A DNA stretch of 9,893 nt from CAYZEZ01 sp964477295. GTDB taxonomy: Bacteria; Bacteroidota; Bacteroidia; Bacteroidales; SM23-62. Each line of letters begins with the position of its first letter. Position 1 is the stretch's first letter. Where the stretch lies: contig CAYZEZ010000190.1 of NCBI GenBank assembly GCA_964477295.1, forward strand, positions 1 to 9,893. The letters are read 5' to 3'. Positions 7,309 to 9,893 of this stretch are shown here, one piece after another. The position numbers were made by a program, and so were the translations under genes. Under the pieces are notes generated by a model, which was not told where the DNA came from, did not search any database, and saw only the letters and a program-made list of their open reading frames with translations.

Positions 7309-9558
7309 ATGAAACCTTTACTGCGTATTTCAATAGCAATTTTTGTGCTGGTTGCTACCAGCTTTTCCCTGTTTGCCCAGGAAGCAGACCCTGGTTTATT
7401 AACCATCGACCGTATCTTCAATTCGCGTGAATTCATGGGCGACCGTACAGGGCCAATGCAGTGGCTCGACGATGGCACCGGGTACACAGCACTTGAATTT
7501 ACTGAAGATTATTCCGGCCGTGAACTGGTAAAATATGATATCAAATCAAACAGGAAGGAAGTGCTTGTTGCCGCGGGTGAATTCATCCCGGAAGGTGCTG
7601 AAAAGCCATTGCGCGTATCCAGGTATAGCTGGTCACCTGATGGATCAGACATCCTGTTATTTACAAATACATCAAGGGTTTGGCGCCGAAACGATAAAGG
7701 GGATTACTGGATCTTCGACCGGGAAGAGAGAAAACTGAAGCAACTGGGGACATTTGCCGATCCATCCAGCCTGAAGTTTGCCAAGTATTCCCCCGACGGT
7801 AAAAAGGTTGGTTATGTCTACTACAATAATATTTATGTGGAAGATGTTGCTACGGGTAAGGTTACACAGCTGACTGACAATGGATCCGAAACATTGATTA
7901 ACGGTACTTTCGACTGGGTATATGAGGAAGAATTTTCTGATCGGGACGGGTTCCGCTGGAGTCCCGACAGCAAGCACATTGCCTACTGGCAGATGGATGC
8001 ATCGGTGATCCGTGAGTTCTATATGATCAACAACACCGATTCACTGTATCCTTATATCATCACAGTGCCTTATCCAAAGGTGGGCCAGAAATTATCGACC
8101 TGCAGGGTGGGAGTCATCCCTGCATCCGGGGGTGAAACAGTGTGGATGAAGACCAAGGAAGATCACCGGAACAACTATATTCCAAGAATGGAATGGGCTG
8201 CCAGTCCGGATGAGATCGTTTTCCAGTATATGAACAGGCTGCAAAACCAGAACCAGGTAATGCTTGGGGATATAAAAACGGGTGAGGTAAAAGAGGTATT
8301 TATGGAAAAGGACGATGCCTGGGTCGATGTGGTGGATGATTTTCTCTGGCTCGATGGAGGGAAATATTTTACCTGGACCAGCGAACGGTCGGGATGGAAC
8401 CATATCTACCTTGTGTCGCGCAATGGAATGGAGGTTAAACCGGTCACAGAAGGGGATTACGATGTAATATCCATTCAGCTGATAGATGAGAAAGGTGGTT
8501 ATGTGTATTTTATTGCCTCGCCGGATAATGCTACTGAAAGGTACCTGTACAGGACGAAATTAAGCGGCGGGAAGCTTGAAAAACTTTCCCCTGCAATGGC
8601 AGGCCATCATTCCTACAATATTGGTCCGGGAGCAAAATATGCAGTACATACTTTTTCGAATGTAACAACGCCACCGGTCATCGAACTGGTCAGCCTGCCT
8701 GATCACAAGGTGGTACGTACAATGGCCGATAACGAAAGCCTGAAAAAGGAATTAAGTGCCCTGAAAACCGGTCCTGTAGAATTTTTCAAGCTGGAAATTG
8801 AAGAGGGTGTAGTGTTAGACGGCTGGATCATGAAACCTTATAACTTTGATGCTTCCAATAAGTACCCTGTCCTTTTTTATGTATACGGTGAGCCAGCCGG
8901 ATCAACTGTTCAGAACCGGTTTGGAGGCAGCAGGGGATATCTCTGGTACCAGATGCTGGCCCAGAAAGGATATGTCATCATCAGTGTCGACAACCGGGGA
9001 ACAAATGTTGCGCGGGGCAGGGAATGGAGAAAATGCATTTATAAGCAGATCGGTGTACTGGCCGCAGCCGACCAGGCCGCAGCAGCCCGGAAGATCGGAG
9101 AATGGGATTTTATTGATAAGGACCGGTTTGCTATCTGGGGATGGAGCGGTGGCGGATCGATGACCTTGAATGCCCTGTTGCAATATCCCGATATTTATAA
9201 TACCGGGATATCTGTGGCATCGGTTCCCAACCAGTTGTTGTACGATGCCATTTACCAGGAAAGGTATATGCAGACACCCGACCTTAATCCGGAGGGATTT
9301 AAAAAAGGTTCACCCATCACCAACGCAAAAAACCTGAAAGGCAACCTCCTGATTATCCATGGGACGGGCGATGACAATGTCCATTACCAGGGAATGGAAA
9401 AACTGGTGAATGAGTTTATCCGTTACAACAGGCAATTTACCATGATGGCCTATCCAAACAGGTCGCACGGGATATATGAGGGAGAGGGTACCACTTTACA
9501 CCTGTATACCCTGATGACCAACTACCTGCTTGATAAAATGCCACCGGATGTTCAGTGA
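7309..9558 (+). CDS. dpp4: Dipeptidyl peptidase IV (serine peptidase family S9B), exported
   Basis: This 749-residue exopeptidase removes X-Pro (or X-Ala) dipeptides from peptide N-termini, probably in the periplasm. Residues 1-23 form a Sec signal peptide (KPLLR, hydrophobic core, cleavage likely after A23 before Q24). About 100-460 is the DPP-IV beta-propeller, containing DWVYEEE at 202-208; E207 and E208 match the paired glutamates that hold the substrate amino terminus. The alpha/beta-hydrolase domain (about 540-745) has nucleophile S613 in GWSGGG, D688 in HGTGDDNVH with N690, and H720 in SHGIYEG. YDAIYQERYM contributes the oxyanion tyrosine. Together these distinguish DPP IV from other S9 families. 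Length is normal for bacterial DPP IV, with no C-terminal sorting domain or lipobox. The ATG at 7309 gives the intact signal peptide; the preceding AAACAAATCATAAA lacks a Shine-Dalgarno. No frame damage is visible. Confidence 0.95.
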   Translation: MKPLLRISIAIFVLVATSFSLFAQEADPGLLTIDRIFNSREFMGDRTGPMQWLDDGTGYTALEFTEDYSGRELVKYDIKSNRKEVLVAAGEFIPEGAEKPLRVSRYSWSPDGSDILLFTNTSRVWRRNDKGDYWIFDREERKLKQLGTFADPSSLKFAKYSPDGKKVGYVYYNNIYVEDVATGKVTQLTDNGSETLINGTFDWVYEEEFSDRDGFRWSPDSKHIAYWQMDASVIREFYMINNTDSLYPYIITVPYPKVGQKLSTCRVGVIPASGGETVWMKTKEDHRNNYIPRMEWAASPDEIVFQYMNRLQNQNQVMLGDIKTGEVKEVFMEKDDAWVDVVDDFLWLDGGKYFTWTSERSGWNHIYLVSRNGMEVKPVTEGDYDVISIQLIDEKGGYVYFIASPDNATERYLYRTKLSGGKLEKLSPAMAGHHSYNIGPGAKYAVHTFSNVTTPPVIELVSLPDHKVVRTMADNESLKKELSALKTGPVEFFKLEIEEGVVLDGWIMKPYNFDASNKYPVLFYVYGEPAGSTVQNRFGGSRGYLWYQMLAQKGYVIISVDNRGTNVARGREWRKCIYKQIGVLAAADQAAAARKIGEWDFIDKDRFAIWGWSGGGSMTLNALLQYPDIYNTGISVASVPNQLLYDAIYQERYMQTPDLNPEGFKKGSPITNAKNLKGNLLIIHGTGDDNVHYQGMEKLVNEFIRYNRQFTMMAYPNRSHGIYEGEGTTLHLYTLMTNYLLDKMPPDVQ

Positions 9559-9569
9559 AGAGTGAAGAG
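9554..9569. repeat. Tandem heptamer AGTGAAG overlapping the stop codon
   Basis: AGTGAAG occurs at 9554-9560 and again at 9561-9567, followed by AG. The TGA stop of the peptidase gene (9556-9558) lies inside the first copy. Short 7-bp-period runs right at gene ends are, from memory, common in Bacteroidota genomes. Two copies are too few to claim a function. Confidence 0.5.
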
Positions 9570-9635
9570 AAAATATATCTGTTGCCGTTGGTTTTAGAGG
9601 CTGTGTAAAAACTGCAATATTTTCAGAGATCAGTC

Positions 9636-9656
9636 ATCCTGAATTTATTTCAGGAT
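9636..9656. repeat. Hairpin with ATCCTGAA / TTCAGGAT arms
   Basis: This is an 8-bp perfect stem with the loop TTTAT, set in TCATCC...GGATCT context. I recall closely similar stems scattered through Bacteroidota intergenic regions, which suggests a dispersed repeat rather than a gene-specific signal. It is not followed by a T run, so it is not a standard intrinsic terminator, although it is the first strong stem after the peptidase stop. Confidence 0.6.
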
Positions 9657-9678
9657 CTCATTGCCAGTTAGTTACAGA

Positions 9679-9697
9679 TTCTGAAACAAGTTCAGAA
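9679..9697. repeat. Hairpin with TTCTGAA / TTCAGAA arms
   Basis: This is a 7-bp perfect stem with the loop ACAAG. Its core CTGAAACAAGTTCAG matches the reverse complement of the neighbouring hairpin core (CTGAATTTATTTCAG) at 13 of 15 positions, so the pair is inverted with respect to each other around about 9667, close to the centre of the terminal repeats (9662). Confidence 0.55.
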
Positions 9698-9824
9698 AGA
9701 CTAATAGCTTAGTTTTTGCACAACCTCCTTTAACCTGCGGATGATGGGATCATCCATAAAACACAAGCTTTAGTCCGATGAGCATACCAAAAGGATTGAC
9801 CAGGCGTTTTATTTTGGAACAATA

Positions 9825-9832
9825 TAAATTTG
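9825..9832 (+). promoter_or_regulatory. Possible -7 box TAAATTTG before the last gene
   Basis: TAAATTTG matches TAnnTTTG perfectly but ends only six bases before the ATG at 9839, so a transcript from it would be nearly leaderless. No TTG sits at the expected distance upstream; the nearest, at 9796-9798, is 26 bases away. In A/T-rich DNA a chance match is quite possible. Confidence 0.25.
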
Positions 9833-9838
9833 AATAAC

Positions 9839-9893
9839 ATGCCTAAACTTCCTCCAAGCATTTTCAATGATGTTATTGGTCCTGTTATGCGGG
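9839..9893 (+). CDS. Start of a probable L-serine dehydratase (L-serine ammonia-lyase), cut by the window edge
   Basis: Only 18 codons are present, reading MPKLPPSIFNDVIGPVMR followed by the first base of the next codon (G). The run SIFNDVIGPVMR lines up with the N-terminus of the serine dehydratase beta domain (in Bacillus SdaAB, a similar SVFDIIGPVM stretch leads into a GPSSSHTAG motif), and the incomplete glycine codon fits. If right, the product deaminates L-serine to pyruvate and ammonia using an iron-sulfur cluster in the cytosol. The ATG at 9839 is chosen because the similarity begins within six residues; the upstream TTTGAATAAC is A/T-rich with no Shine-Dalgarno. The catalytic alpha domain is outside the window, so whether this is a fused or split enzyme is unknown. 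It lies 280 bp after the peptidase gene. Confidence 0.6.
   Translation, partial: MPKLPPSIFNDVIGPVMR

Larger units (their letters stand above)
9597..9727. mobile_element. Small palindromic, MITE-like element with 17-bp terminal inverted repeats
   Basis: The left end GAGGCTGTGTAAAAACT (9597-9613) and the reverse complement of 9711-9727, GAGGTTGTGCAAAAACT, agree at 15 of 17 positions. Weaker similarity continues outward to about 9585 and 9740 (CCG, then GGTT, on both arms). Inside are two hairpins: ATCCTGAA/TTCAGGAT (9636-9643 and 9649-9656, 5-base loop) and TTCTGAA/TTCAGAA (9679-9685 and 9691-9697, 5-base loop). The second is nearly an inverted copy of the first, so the whole 131 bp is an imperfect palindrome. 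There is no coding capacity. A non-autonomous transposon remnant mobilised by an IS transposase in trans is the best reading; a REP-like sequence or a bidirectional transcription-end structure is the alternative. No convincing target-site duplication is visible. Confidence 0.6.

Noticed and set aside
7309..9558. Type IX secretion of the peptidase
   Set aside because: The C-terminus ends with the catalytic domain helix about 30 residues after H720, leaving no room for a sorting domain.
9636..9697. Intrinsic terminator for the DPP IV gene
   Set aside because: Both stems are good, but neither is followed by a T run and they belong to the larger symmetric element; a termination role is possible but not shown.
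9559..9838. A CRISPR array or phage attachment site near the inverted repeats
   Set aside because: There are no regularly spaced direct repeats, no integrase and no tRNA; the repeats are inverted and occur once each.

Overview
The window looks like chromosomal DNA of a Bacteroidota bacterium, probably an environmental member of the Bacteroidales or a related order. The basis is a surface-lipoprotein type glycoside hydrolase, a periplasmic dipeptidyl peptidase IV, A/T-rich start regions with hardly any Shine-Dalgarno signal, a candidate promoter of the Bacteroidota kind (TTTG, then TAnnTTTG-like), and short intergenic heptamer repeats. Genus cannot be fixed from this stretch.

Layout from left to right. 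24-2879 (+) is a family-2-like glycoside hydrolase with a lipoprotein signal and both catalytic glutamates. A short convergent gap holds a candidate terminator. 2950-3726 (-) is a HAD-superfamily phosphatase and 3826-6915 (-) a 1029-residue polytopic membrane protein of the YfhO (GT-C fold) kind; the two point the same way and may be co-transcribed, with 99 bp between them. 6916-7308 is a 393-bp A/T-rich divergent control region full of inverted repeats, with a candidate promoter for the right-hand gene. 7309-9558 (+) is a dipeptidyl peptidase IV (family S9B) with every catalytic and specificity residue in place. 9559-9838 is intergenic and carries a roughly 131-bp element with 17-bp terminal inverted repeats and two internal hairpins, which looks like a MITE or other small non-autonomous repeat. 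A last gene begins at 9839 and is cut by the window edge after 18 codons; its start resembles the L-serine dehydratase (ammonia-lyase) beta domain.

Functionally this is a nutrient-acquisition and envelope neighbourhood rather than one dedicated system. The glycosidase would act on glycans at the cell surface, DPP IV would release X-Pro or X-Ala dipeptides in the periplasm, and the serine dehydratase would feed amino-acid carbon into pyruvate. YfhO-like proteins are thought to move sugars from lipid carriers at the membrane. No SusC/SusD pair, sulfatase, CRISPR array, phage gene, toxin or transposase gene is visible. I found no strong evidence for a new multi-gene system. The most unusual items are the palindromic element near 9600-9730, the added C-terminal domains on the YfhO-like protein, and the dyad-rich divergent region.
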